Source: Exiguobacterium aurantiacum (GTDB taxonomy: Bacteria; Bacillota; Bacilli; Exiguobacteriales; Exiguobacteriaceae). From it: 64,000 nucleotides of DNA. The stretch spans positions 1,516,501 to 1,580,500 of the forward strand of contig NZ_CP101462.1 of the NCBI RefSeq assembly GCF_024362205.1, in the 5' to 3' direction. The position numbers and the translations under genes are program-made. The notes under the pieces were generated by a model that was not told where the DNA came from, did not search any database, and saw nothing but the letters and a program-made list of their open reading frames with translations. Positions 32,804 to 41,587 of this stretch are shown here, piece by piece (positions within the stretch are counted from its first letter, which is position 1; the number at the start of each line of letters is the position of its first letter).

Positions 32804-35800
32804 ATGAACGAACAACGCATGCGCCTCGCGCAATTGACCGACGTATTTGACATGCAAGCTGAGACCGAATCGGCTCGTCTCGCCAAGACCGCACTCCGAA
32901 AAGTGACACAAAATGAGATTTGGATTGCTGTCTGTGGTCATTTCTCGGCTGGTAAGTCGACACTTCTCAACAATTGGCTCGGGGACGGTGTGTTACCGAC
33001 GAGTCCGATTCCGACGAGTGCGAATATCGTGACGCTTCGACATGGGGAAATCGGTGCATCCGTCGCCGTCAACGACACAGATTGGATTCGACTCGCGCCG
33101 GATGAGCTCGACCGTTTGAGCGACTACTGCAAAATCGAAGAGATTAAAGAAGTCGAGTACGCTCTGTCCCGCTTCCCGTTCGGAAGCGACGTCGTCCTCA
33201 TGGACACGCCCGGGATTGACTCGACCGATGAACGGCACCGTCAAGCGACGGAACGATCCCTCTTCCTCGCCGACCATCTGTTCTTCATGATGGACTACAA
33301 TCACGTCCAGTCCGAACAAAACATCAAACTGATGAAACAGTTCAGCGCCGAAGGGCGTCCCTACTCAATTATTATCAACCAAATCGATAAGCACGATGAA
33401 GGAGAGCTTCCATTCAGTACGTTCAAACGCTCGCTCGAGACCGCCTTCACTCGTCACGCCATCAATCCGGACGATATGTTCTACATCTCGCTCCGTGAGC
33501 TCGATCACCCAGAAAATGAGGTCGAACGCCTCCGGACGCACGTCCAAGCCGTCATCGACGCCGCGCGGGAACATTCGGAAGCACGCGCCGACTTGCTCGT
33601 CGACACGTTGCTCGCCCGGTCTACTCGTGCGAATGACGCGCTCCTGAACGAGTTACCGGTCGTCGAGAAGCAGCCGACGGAGATTCAAGCCCGCCTGCAA
33701 CGCCTCGACAAGAAGGCGATATGGCTCACCGCGTTCCACCGCGAGTTCTTCAAACACCAGACACCGATCGTCGCGAGCGCGCCGATCATGAATTATGAGT
33801 TCCGTGAACTGTTGCGGGACTATCTCGAGAGTTGTGCGCCGGAGTTCAAGGTCGGCCTGTTCTTCTCAAAAGACAAGACGCGCCAGGAACGCCTGCGTCG
33901 CGAAGACATCGCCGTCAAGGAGTTCAACCGATTGATCGATACGAACCTTCGCCCCCACTTGATCAAGTACGCCGAAGACATCGTCCGCGATTTGAAACTG
34001 CCCGAGGCGATTTTGTCCCGTCCGGATACGTTACCGACTGCACCGAGCACGCTCATCAGTGACCAAGTGAAGTCCGGTGCATCGCTCAGTGGTGACACGG
34101 TGCTTCAATTCAGCCGCGACATCGAGTCGGCCCTCGCCTCTTGGGTGACGAAAGTGTCCGAACCGTGGGTCACGTCCGTCGAAACGTATCTTGAGGTTGA
34201 AGGCCAAGACCGAATCCATTCCATCGAGACCGAGCAAGACGAATTGTATGACATGCTCGACACGCTGGCGCTAAAACGTCAGCTGGCGGAACAGAGAGAC
34301 GAGCTCACCCATTACACGACACGTGACCTCTCGGATTCGCGTTTGACGGACCTTGAGACCCGTCACTACGTCACGGCCGGCCAATTACCGCAGAAACAAG
34401 TCGAACATCAGCAACAAGAAGTTGCCTCGACCTCGCTTCTGGTGGATGATATCACCGCTTTGTCGTTTGATTTTTCTTATGAATATGCGGTATGTGAAAT
34501 ATTAGAGAACCATCCGTTATTCAAGTCACGCGTCAAATCGCTCCGTCATAAATTGGCCCGGGCCGAATCCGAGACGTACACGCTCGCCATCTTCGGGGCA
34601 TTCTCGTCCGGCAAATCGTCGACGTTGAACGCGTTGCTCGGTGAGACTGTGCTCCCGACGTCACCGAACCCACTGACGGCGTCGATCACGAAAATCGTGC
34701 CGCCGAACGGCCGTGCCAACAAGAGCGCGTTGATCACGTTCAAGACACGTGCCGAACTCGAGGCCGAGCTGAACGGTTACGGGGCGTCACTCGACGCACT
34801 CCATCTCGACCACCCGTTCGTAAACGCCGTCAAGAACGCTCCCCTGTCCTATCTCGGTAGCCAGAAGACGGTCGACTATGACACGTTCTGCTCGTTCGTT
34901 ACGGAGGAAGAGAAGAGCTGTATCGTCAAAGAGATCGAGCTCGCCATCGACTCCCCTTGGGCCGAACGTGGCATCATCTTCGTCGACACGCCGGGTGCCG
35001 ACTCGCAGTTCAACCGTCATAGCGAGGTACAGTTCGGCTATATGCGTGACGCCGACGCCGTCCTGTTCGTGACGTATTACAATCACGCCTTCACCGAGGC
35101 CGACCGTGAACTCGTCATCCAGCTCGGACGTGTCCAAGGGACAGGTGACCATCACATGTTCTTCCTCGTCAACGCGTCCGATTTGGCGGCGGATGAGGCG
35201 GAACAGCTTGCCGTCACCGATTATGTGTCGAACCAGTTGACGAAGCTCGGAGTCCGTCATCCGACGGTGCTACCGATTTCGAGCCGGAACGCCATCCAGG
35301 GCACGGACGCCGGGTTCGACCGATTCTCGGTCAAGCTCGAGCAATTCGTCGACCACGATTTGCGTCAGGCGAACGCGGTCCGCATCAAAGATGAGGCACA
35401 TGCCCTCGTCACCGCGTTCGAGGACGTCGTCCGCGAGGCCGAAGCGGATGCGAGCGTCAAGGCGGCCCGCCGTGACAAGCTCGAACAAGTGCGCACGTCT
35501 GACAATCGTCTCAACGTCACGACGCTCGAAAACCCGTTCCAGCGCGAGACGGACGAGTTGCTCGCCCACCTCGAAACCCGCTCGCTCCTCCGGCTGTCGG
35601 ACTTCGTCAAAGAGACGTTCCACCCGATCGAGGTCGATGGATCGAAGGCGAGCCTCGAGCGCGCCCTCAGCCGGACACTCGACAAGTATGCGTATGACAT
35701 CCATCAAGAGCTGCAAGTGTTCCAATATCGGCTCGAGCGCTTCTTGAAACGGGAGACGGAACGCTTGATCGAGCGCGAGACGCTCAAACTGCGTCCGCTC

Positions 35801-36184
35801 TTGCCGACGTTGTCTTTCGAAGACGACATCGACATCGATTGGCTCCGCGACGCCGTCGACCCGGTCACGTTCGAGGCGGCCCCTTTCCGTCCCGTCTTAA
35901 AGCACTATAAGAATGCGAACCAGTTCTTCGAAGGCGATGGCCGGACGAAGTTGCGCGACGACTTGAGCGCCCTGTTGAAGACGGCGGTGCGTGAACAGCT
36001 TGCGCGCGTCGGAAGTCATCAAGTCGAACGGACGGCGACGCACCTTGCCGCGCTCGAGACGACGCTCAGCCAGGACTGGGACCGTGAAGTGAACGACCTC
36101 GTCGCCGGTGAATTGAGCGTGCTCTCGGACGGACAATCGTTCCAAGACATGACACAGCGCCTCGCTGCGCTCAGAAAGGACTGA
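32804..36184 (+). CDS. dynA: dynamin-like GTPase, tandem fused (DynA type)
   Basis: A 1126-aa bacterial dynamin with two complete GTPase-plus-stalk units in one chain, as in B. subtilis DynA (about 1190 aa). Unit 1: P-loop GHFSAGKS (45-52), DTPG (134-137). Unit 2: P-loop GAFSSGKS (598-605), DTPG (728-731). Each is followed by long helical stalk segments. DynA tethers and fuses membranes, helping to repair damage from phage or pore-formers. RBS GGGGATGGGG precedes ATG. A 31-aa membrane peptide follows 4 nt downstream. Confidence 0.93.
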   Translation: MNEQRMRLAQLTDVFDMQAETESARLAKTALRKVTQNEIWIAVCGHFSAGKSTLLNNWLGDGVLPTSPIPTSANIVTLRHGEIGASVAVNDTDWIRLAPDELDRLSDYCKIEEIKEVEYALSRFPFGSDVVLMDTPGIDSTDERHRQATERSLFLADHLFFMMDYNHVQSEQNIKLMKQFSAEGRPYSIIINQIDKHDEGELPFSTFKRSLETAFTRHAINPDDMFYISLRELDHPENEVERLRTHVQAVIDAAREHSEARADLLVDTLLARSTRANDALLNELPVVEKQPTEIQARLQRLDKKAIWLTAFHREFFKHQTPIVASAPIMNYEFRELLRDYLESCAPEFKVGLFFSKDKTRQERLRREDIAVKEFNRLIDTNLRPHLIKYAEDIVRDLKLPEAILSRPDTLPTAPSTLISDQVKSGASLSGDTVLQFSRDIESALASWVTKVSEPWVTSVETYLEVEGQDRIHSIETEQDELYDMLDTLALKRQLAEQRDELTHYTTRDLSDSRLTDLETRHYVTAGQLPQKQVEHQQQEVASTSLLVDDITALSFDFSYEYAVCEILENHPLFKSRVKSLRHKLARAESETYTLAIFGAFSSGKSSTLNALLGETVLPTSPNPLTASITKIVPPNGRANKSALITFKTRAELEAELNGYGASLDALHLDHPFVNAVKNAPLSYLGSQKTVDYDTFCSFVTEEEKSCIVKEIELAIDSPWAERGIIFVDTPGADSQFNRHSEVQFGYMRDADAVLFVTYYNHAFTEADRELVIQLGRVQGTGDHHMFFLVNASDLAADEAEQLAVTDYVSNQLTKLGVRHPTVLPISSRNAIQGTDAGFDRFSVKLEQFVDHDLRQANAVRIKDEAHALVTAFEDVVREAEADASVKAARRDKLEQVRTSDNRLNVTTLENPFQRETDELLAHLETRSLLRLSDFVKETFHPIEVDGSKASLERALSRTLDKYAYDIHQELQVFQYRLERFLKRETERLIERETLKLRPLLPTLSFEDDIDIDWLRDAVDPVTFEAAPFRPVLKHYKNANQFFEGDGRTKLRDDLSALLKTAVREQLARVGSHQVERTATHLAALETTLSQDWDREVNDLVAGELSVLSDGQSFQDMTQRLAALRKD

Positions 36185-36188
36185 ACGC

Positions 36189-36284
36189 ATGGGTTCTTTG
36201 TTGCTCGTCGGATTGATTCCGGCCGTCATCATGACGGTCGCACTCGGCTTGTTTATCCGCCATCTGTATCTGAATAGAGAGTAG
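36189..36284 (+). CDS. 31-aa small membrane peptide behind dynA
   Basis: ATG at 36189, 4 nt after the dynA stop, with AAAGGA about 10 nt upstream inside the dynA end. The peptide is a single hydrophobic helix (LLLVGLIPAVIMTVALGLFI) capped by a short basic tail RHLYLNRE. A terminator follows at once, so it is the last gene of the operon. No family recognised; its position suggests that it could anchor or regulate the dynamin at the membrane (inference). Confidence 0.6.
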   Translation: MGSLLLVGLIPAVIMTVALGLFIRHLYLNRE

Positions 36285-36290
36285 ACTTTG

Positions 36291-36326
36291 AAGGATGGGA
36301 CCGAAACCGGCCCCATCCTTTTTTCA
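36291..36326 (+). terminator. terminator of the dynA operon
   Basis: AAGGATGGG / CCCATCCTT with an inner CCG/CGG pair, followed by TTTTTT. Confidence 0.88.
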
Positions 36327-36344
36327 CGTCGTCATAAACCGACT

Positions 36345-36911
36345 TCAAACCACTCCTTGACGGTCCCAAAGCTTTTCGACGCTCAATAGTTCTTGTTGAT
36401 TGAACGTCACTTTATATACGTCCGGCATATCGAGTTCTTTCCAGAACGTATAGCCATACTGTTCATCAAAATAATTGAGGATCAGCACCATGATATTCCC
36501 ATGCGTACCGATTGCGATTCGCTTTCCTTCGTATTGGTCGAGTAGTGACTGAATCGCACGGACTCCCCGCTGTTGAGCGACAACGTTCGATTCGCCGCCT
36601 TCCCATGCAAAAGTAGGATCTTCCCACACTTTTGTCATCGCCAGGGTAAAATTCTCGGCCGGCTCTGTCATCAATGTCCGCTCTCTCAAGTCATCGATGA
36701 GCAGAACTTCTGTTTCAATCTGGTCAGCAATCCCTTGGACGGTTTGAATAGCTCGTTTATATGGACTCGAAACGACGAGATCAATCTTTTCTTCACTCAA
36801 GGTGTTCGTGATGTTACGGACGTCTCTCTCTCCCTTTTCAGATAAGGGTCTCGTCCATTCATCGGCTGTATATGTAGAGTGTGCATGTCTTACGAAATAT
36901 AAGGTCGTCAT
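36345..36911 (-). CDS. histidine phosphatase family protein
   Basis: A 188-aa phosphoglycerate-mutase-like phosphatase. The phosphohistidine motif FVRHAHSTY lies at residues 5-13, the second His in GTHGNIMVL, and an arginine in SSPYKRAIQT completes the pocket. ATG 36911 has GGGAG 8 nt upstream; the ORF is open for 90 more codons without RBS or homology. The substrate is unknown. It is monocistronic. Confidence 0.9.
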   Translation of the reverse strand: MTTLYFVRHAHSTYTADEWTRPLSEKGERDVRNITNTLSEEKIDLVVSSPYKRAIQTVQGIADQIETEVLLIDDLRERTLMTEPAENFTLAMTKVWEDPTFAWEGGESNVVAQQRGVRAIQSLLDQYEGKRIAIGTHGNIMVLILNYFDEQYGYTFWKELDMPDVYKVTFNQQELLSVEKLWDRQGVV

Positions 36912-37129
36912 GTCATCGTCTCCCATTCTATGTATGTCATCATTCACTATTATTCCACTGATACTTATTGTAAAATTATCCAGCGTGACTTCATTATAAT
37001 CCTCAAAAAGAGCATAACGCCTACATATTTTTTTTCGATGAAGACGACATCGAAGTTGGAACGGTGAGAATATACCGTGAGAGTTCACGATGTAAGCCGC
37101 AAAAATATAGGTTGATGGGAGAGGCAAAC

Positions 37130-37681
37130 ATGAAAAGCAGAATTCACATACTGGGCGCTTCGGGCTCCGGCACGTCAACACTTGGCGACGCGTTAGCGAA
37201 CATCTTGCCGCATACTCATCTGGATACGGACGATTATTTCTGGACCACCAAGTTCACCGAACCGAGACCCGTCCCTGAACGACGCGAGATGCTCAAAGAA
37301 GAGTTGTTCCAATCTGAACGGTGGATTCTGTCAGGGTCACTTGTCGGCTGGGGCGACTGCTTCATGCCCTATTTTGATTTGGTTATCTTTTTATGGATTC
37401 CGCCCGACGTTCGTTTGGCTAGATTGCAACAACGGGAGCTCGAACGCTATGGAGCAGCGGCACTCGCTGGCGGCAACCTATACGAGCAATCACAAGCGTT
37501 TTTGAGATGGGCCGCCCTTTACGACCATGCCGGGACGGAAGTCAGAAGCAAGACGTTGCATGAACAATGGCTGGCTGAACTGTCTTGTCCCATCCTAAGG
37601 ATCGAAGGTGACTACTCGACCGAGGAACGGATCGCGATGGTGATGAATTTTCTAAAAGCGGATTTTAGGCATAACAAATGA
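37130..37681 (+). CDS. P-loop NTPase, adenylate-kinase-like
   Basis: A 183-aa nucleoside-kinase-like protein. The P-loop is GASGSGTST (9-17), where Thr stands in place of the usual Walker Lys; this variant occurs in a known family of small P-loop proteins. HLDTDDYFW supplies the magnesium/substrate region and a lid-like RLQQRELERYG follows. ATG 37130 has GGGAGAGG at 5-8 nt. Its role is unknown; it ends within the shared terminator. Confidence 0.75.
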   Translation: MKSRIHILGASGSGTSTLGDALANILPHTHLDTDDYFWTTKFTEPRPVPERREMLKEELFQSERWILSGSLVGWGDCFMPYFDLVIFLWIPPDVRLARLQQRELERYGAAALAGGNLYEQSQAFLRWAALYDHAGTEVRSKTLHEQWLAELSCPILRIEGDYSTEERIAMVMNFLKADFRHNK

Positions 37682-37716
37682 GCCTCGAGAACATGCTCGA
37701 GGCTCATTTGTTATGC
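37669..37716. terminator. bidirectional terminator containing both stop codons
   Basis: A 21-bp perfect stem (arms 37669-37689 and 37696-37716) with AACATG loop. The stop codons of the P-loop gene and of the convergent Gfo/Idh gene both lie inside the arms. Confidence 0.85.
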
Positions 37717-38691
37717 GTCGGCCGGATACCGCACGTCGATACGATGTCGAATGTCCGTCATGACGTCCGCGAGTGTGAGCATATCGTCAACTGAGTGGAT
37801 GTCGGTTTCCCGCTCCCCAGCCTCAATCATGTTCACGAACGATTGAATCTCATACGTCATATGGGCTGCCTGTTCTGAGCCGAGTTCGACGGTCGTCCCG
37901 TCGCGGCCAACGAATGTCAAGCGGTCGAGCGAACCGATGTCGTCAATCACGATGCGCCCCGCTTCCCCGATGATTTCGGACGGGGCGTCCGTGCCATGGA
38001 TCTTCGAGTGGAGCACGATGATGTCCATGCCGTCATACGCCAAGATGGCCGAACCGCTGCCGTCGACGCCCGACTCGAGTTTGACCGCGTTCGCCTGCAC
38101 GCCGTCCGGTCGACCGAACAGTTTCAAGGCCGGGCCGAGGCAATAGACGCCGAGGTCCATCAGCGAACCGTTCGAGAAGGCGGGATTGAACGTGTTCGGG
38201 TTGTCCCCGCGCTTATACAAGTCGTAGCGTGACGAGTATTGCGACTTATTCAAGATGACACGCCGGACCGGTCCGACGCGATGGAGTTCTTGACGCAACA
38301 CATCGAAGTTCGGCATGAACAGGTTGCGGAGCGCTTCGAGCAAGACGACGTCATGTTGGCGCGCCGTCTCAAGCATCTGTCTCACTTCCTCGACGTTCGA
38401 GGCGAACGGCTTCTCACAGAGGACGTGCTTGCCGTGACGCATGAACAGCAGGCTCTGCTCGGCGTGGAGCGAGTTCGGGCTCGCGATATAAACCGCATCA
38501 ATCAACTCACTGGACGCCATCTCCTCGAGTGAGGTGAACGTGTTTGGAATATCAAATTCTTCGGCGAACGTTTTCGCACGCTCGTCTGTCCGGGAATAGA
38601 CGGCGGACACGGATGCGCCTTCGACTTCATGGGTCGCTTCAATGAAAGAACGGGTGATAAAGTTCGTGCCAATGATACCGAATCGAATCAT
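37711..38691 (-). CDS. Gfo/Idh/MocA family oxidoreductase
   Basis: A 326-aa NAD(P)-dependent oxidoreductase. N-terminal Rossmann motif IRFGIIGTNFI, the EKP motif in HVLCEKPFASN, and a C-terminal alpha/beta domain (about 125-326) with ILNKSQYSSRYD and LMDLGVYCLGPAL. Members act on sugars, inositols or trans-dihydrodiols; the substrate here is unknown. ATG 38691 has AGAGGG about 10 nt upstream. The frame continues open far upstream through the overlapping GNAT gene, but that part is shadow. Confidence 0.9.
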   Translation of the reverse strand: MIRFGIIGTNFITRSFIEATHEVEGASVSAVYSRTDERAKTFAEEFDIPNTFTSLEEMASSELIDAVYIASPNSLHAEQSLLFMRHGKHVLCEKPFASNVEEVRQMLETARQHDVVLLEALRNLFMPNFDVLRQELHRVGPVRRVILNKSQYSSRYDLYKRGDNPNTFNPAFSNGSLMDLGVYCLGPALKLFGRPDGVQANAVKLESGVDGSGSAILAYDGMDIIVLHSKIHGTDAPSEIIGEAGRIVIDDIGSLDRLTFVGRDGTTVELGSEQAAHMTYEIQSFVNMIEAGERETDIHSVDDMLTLADVMTDIRHRIDVRYPADA

Positions 38692-38710
38692 AGGAAAATC
38701 CCTCTTTTCT

Positions 38711-39187
38711 TTAGATTGTGATGACTTTGCTAAGCATGATTTCGTCATGGAGCGGGATGCCGTGCTCCCCGATGACGGGGATCGACGGTTTCTGAAGCCG
38801 GGCCGCATCGACTGCTCCCGGAATGATCCGTACGAGGCGCCAGCCTCGGCGTTGGTAAAATGCGAGCGCTCGCAAATTGTCGTTCGTCGTGATGAGCGAC
38901 AGCCGTTCAATCTGATATCGCTTGGCAACTTGCTCGACTTCATCGAGGAGCGCCGAGCCGATACCGCGCCTCTCGTGCAGACTGTCGAGTGAGATGATTT
39001 CAATCGCGTCTTCTCGAATGACATACGTGACGAGCCCGATGATGACGTTCGCTTCTGACCAGACGAACCCGTCAAGTGTGGCGCAATCAAACGTCCCGGT
39101 CGAGATGACCATCTCAGAAGAGCCCCAGGCATCGATAAAAAATGCACGGACCGCGTCACGCGTCGAAGAGCTAATCGGTTCAATCAT
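38711..39187 (-). CDS. GNAT family N-acetyltransferase
   Basis: A 158-aa acetyltransferase. The acetyl-CoA motif A is HERRGIGSALLDEVEQVAK, followed by RLSLITTNDNLRALAFYQRRGWRLV, typical of GNAT motif B. RBS GGAGTG is just upstream. It lies 6 nt after the SRPBCC gene and 19 nt before the Gfo/Idh gene, so it is within one operon. Substrate unknown. Confidence 0.9.
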   Translation of the reverse strand: MIEPISSSTRDAVRAFFIDAWGSSEMVISTGTFDCATLDGFVWSEANVIIGLVTYVIREDAIEIISLDSLHERRGIGSALLDEVEQVAKRYQIERLSLITTNDNLRALAFYQRRGWRLVRIIPGAVDAARLQKPSIPVIGEHGIPLHDEIMLSKVITI

Positions 39188-39193
39188 CGCCGA

Positions 39194-39676
39194 TCACTCC
39201 GCCTCTCGGGCAGGTGATAGTTTTGGTTTACTCGCCTCAGCGTAAATCCGGAATTGTTTGAACTGTTCATCGTACACCAGCCGGATGGCCCATTTGAACG
39301 CCTTCACATAAAGGGCATAGAGCCATGAGGATGGAATGAGTGAGATGCGAATCGTCACGTCGGTCCCGTCTGCTGTCTCGCTCAACGTATACGTCGCAAT
39401 CGCCACCCCTTGATTCGTCACCGCCTGCACCTCGCATTCGTGAGGACGATTGACATGGGTCAACTCGGATTCGACCCGAATCTCTTTCTTCTCGAACTGT
39501 TGGACCGAGATGAACCGTTTTCCCGTCACGAGTGAGGCGTCACCATCCTCGTAGATGTTCTCGATCAAATGGTCGTTCCATTTGATGATATGTTCGTCTT
39601 CTGCGAGACAAGCGAACGTATGGTCAATCGGTGCGTCGATTGTCATCGTATATGTAGCTACTTCAAGTTGTTTCAC
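39194..39676 (-). CDS. SRPBCC family protein
   Basis: A 160-aa START/Bet v1-like protein with a hydrophobic ligand cavity: IDAPIDHTFACLAEDEHIIKWNDHL at the N-terminus and a long C-terminal helix (ALYVKAFKWAIRLVYDEQFKQFRIYAE). Family members bind lipids or polyketides or act as small-molecule sensors. GTG 39676 has AAGGAGG 7 nt upstream; the ORF is open nine codons earlier. It sits between two GNAT genes. Confidence 0.85.
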   Translation of the reverse strand: MKQLEVATYTMTIDAPIDHTFACLAEDEHIIKWNDHLIENIYEDGDASLVTGKRFISVQQFEKKEIRVESELTHVNRPHECEVQAVTNQGVAIATYTLSETADGTDVTIRISLIPSSWLYALYVKAFKWAIRLVYDEQFKQFRIYAEASKPKLSPAREAE

Positions 39677-39724
39677 ATCAAATCCTCCTTCATCGATAGA
39701 CAATCCTTCTTCTTTTCATTTTCG

Positions 39725-40234
39725 TTAGACAAGTTCTTTTTCAAAACAGACATACTGTTCATGTCCTTTCGGTTTCGAATCAAAATGAACGCTTCCACGT
39801 TCCACGTAGCCGTGTCGTTTGTAAAAGTTGCAGGCTGCCTCATTCCCTGAGAAGCTGTCGAGCCGGATACTGGTGTAGCCTTCCGTTTTCGCAAACTGTT
39901 CCGAGGCATGCAACAGGGCTTTTCCGCTGCCTTGACCTTGCCGCTCCGGATGCACCATTAAGGAATGGATGACGAGTGAATGGTCGTGACGCCAGTCGAT
40001 CGCCTCCCATTCGGGCGACTGCCATTCGTCGAGCACGACGACGCCGATCAACTGCTCACCGTATTTCATGACATAGACAGAATCGTCTTTGATACATTCC
40101 TCAAAATAGGCGCGGTTCGGATACGTATCGTCCCATTGAAAAATCTGTCGGGCGAGCAAATCGTCTTTACAGGCGTGATATAGTCGTTCGATTGCATTTA
40201 CATCTGATGGTTTGGCTAGTGAGATTGTAGTCAT
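39725..40234 (-). CDS. GNAT family N-acetyltransferase
   Basis: A 169-aa acetyltransferase with VIHSLMVHPERQGQGSGKALL (motif A, Q-x-x-G-x-G/S) and IRLDSFSGNEAACNFYKRHGYVERG (motif B). ACGGAG lies upstream of ATG. It is in the long minus-strand gene string ending at 37711. It shows no close resemblance to the other GNAT genes in the window. Substrate unknown. Confidence 0.9.
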   Translation of the reverse strand: MTTISLAKPSDVNAIERLYHACKDDLLARQIFQWDDTYPNRAYFEECIKDDSVYVMKYGEQLIGVVVLDEWQSPEWEAIDWRHDHSLVIHSLMVHPERQGQGSGKALLHASEQFAKTEGYTSIRLDSFSGNEAACNFYKRHGYVERGSVHFDSKPKGHEQYVCFEKELV

Positions 40235-40259
40235 TCCAATGCTCCGTTCTTGAAGATAA

Positions 40260-41021
40260 TTATTTCGTATTGATAATCCGCTCGTATTTTTTATACTCGT
40301 CGTGGTCCATGCTTAGACCGAGCAGCTCAGCGATTGTGTCTTGTCGCCACGTGGTGGGATTGAAATACTGCGAGCCCGTGTTGAACCAGCGCCCCTTTTG
40401 ATCGAATCCCCACGTATACTTCACCCGGTCAAGCCCTTGCTGTAAAAGCATCTTTCCTTCTGCTGGATGGGCCCGCAAGCGATGTTCGCCGAGACGAATA
40501 TATGGTTCGACGGCCCACGGGCATCGTTCAATCGCTCGTTGAACATATGTATAATCGAAATGATCGATGTCTCTCCTCGCCAACGCAATACATAGCAGGC
40601 CGCTCACTTCTACCGGTCCTTGTTCGATAAGTGACTCTGCCAAGGCGACATCCTCGTCCGTGATGACAAAGTCATTCCAACCCGTCCAATATAAGGCGAG
40701 CGCGAAATAGAACGGATCATCCGGATGAAACGTATGGGCAGTGAGACCAAAGCTGTTCACCCGGGCAAAATCTTTGATGGTATCGATCAATTCATACCCG
40801 ATGAGCCAGTCCCAGCGGCTGTTATCGGTCGGATCCATCATCACGCGGTCAATCAACATCTGTTCGATGCCTCGGGTCTGTTGAAGGTAATGTTCGAGCT
40901 GTTTGAACTGGTTCGCCTCAACGTAGGCGTCGATGCGATCCATCATCGCTTGTTGCTCCACCGAAAGGGTCTCGTTGCCTGAATCCAGCTCAAAGATATT
41001 CCCTACGTTATAATCGTTCAA
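40260..41021 (-). CDS. hypothetical soluble protein
   Basis: A 253-aa acidic, Trp-rich, mainly helical protein with no family I recognise. Segments such as FALALYWTGWNDFVITDEDVALAESLIEQGP and YVQRAIERCPWAVEPYIRLGEHRL suggest TPR/HEAT-like helical hairpins. The start is TTG with GAGAGGAG about 10 nt upstream. It is cotranscribed with DUF2199 upstream (15-nt gap). Confidence 0.6.
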   Translation of the reverse strand: MNDYNVGNIFELDSGNETLSVEQQAMMDRIDAYVEANQFKQLEHYLQQTRGIEQMLIDRVMMDPTDNSRWDWLIGYELIDTIKDFARVNSFGLTAHTFHPDDPFYFALALYWTGWNDFVITDEDVALAESLIEQGPVEVSGLLCIALARRDIDHFDYTYVQRAIERCPWAVEPYIRLGEHRLRAHPAEGKMLLQQGLDRVKYTWGFDQKGRWFNTGSQYFNPTTWRQDTIAELLGLSMDHDEYKKYERIINTK

Positions 41022-41036
41022 AGATGTGTTCTCCTC

Positions 41037-41570
41037 TCATGCGTCGCTTTCCACGATGCGAGCCAGTTCTTCAATCCGTCCGCGGGTGATTCCTTCCCGC
41101 TGTTCGACGGCAAGCAGATGGTCGGTCGGCTCTAATTCGATGAACGGCCGTATCCCCACTTCTCGGGTATGAACGTTCGTCTTCAAATTGAGGGTGTCTG
41201 GATAGCCAGGTAGTTCGGTGGCGAACCAGCCGAACATCGGGTCAAGTTCGACGCGGGACGGCTCATCCCACAAATCGAGCATGCGGAAAAAATTGTCGGC
41301 ACTAAGTGACACCCAGACGTTCCAAGAAAAAATCTCATCTTCTCCGACAATCGGGAGCTCCACACAGCCGTAGACAAAAAAATGAGCCTCATCGACGACG
41401 CATAGGTCATCGGTCAACACGACGCGTCGCTTCAACTGCTTCTTCGAGAAGCCTTCGATGCTTGCCGGCATGACAGAACCGTAACCTAATAGGGTTTTGT
41501 GTTCCTCGCGACAGTTTGAACACGAACAATTGTCGAGATGATCGCGTTTTTTGGAAAAAGGATTTATCAT
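41037..41570 (-). CDS. DUF2199 family protein
   Basis: A 177-aa protein of the DUF2199 family: a short Cys-rich N-terminus (CSCSNC) followed by LTDDLCVVDEAHFFVYGCVELPIVGEDE.FSWNVWVSLS, the family core. Function unknown; members occur beside immunity-type genes. RBS is weak (AGAGAG). It lies 17 nt after the SMI1-DUF2750 gene. Confidence 0.85.
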   Translation of the reverse strand: MINPFSKKRDHLDNCSCSNCREEHKTLLGYGSVMPASIEGFSKKQLKRRVVLTDDLCVVDEAHFFVYGCVELPIVGEDEIFSWNVWVSLSADNFFRMLDLWDEPSRVELDPMFGWFATELPGYPDTLNLKTNVHTREVGIRPFIELEPTDHLLAVEQREGITRGRIEELARIVESDA

Positions 41571-41587
41571 AGTTGCTACTCTCTTTT

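Noticed and set aside
38692-39183. N-terminal extension of the Gfo/Idh gene to 490 aa
   Set aside because: The extension overlaps the GNAT gene in another frame, has Ser/Arg-rich shadow composition, and a proper start with RBS exists at 38691.
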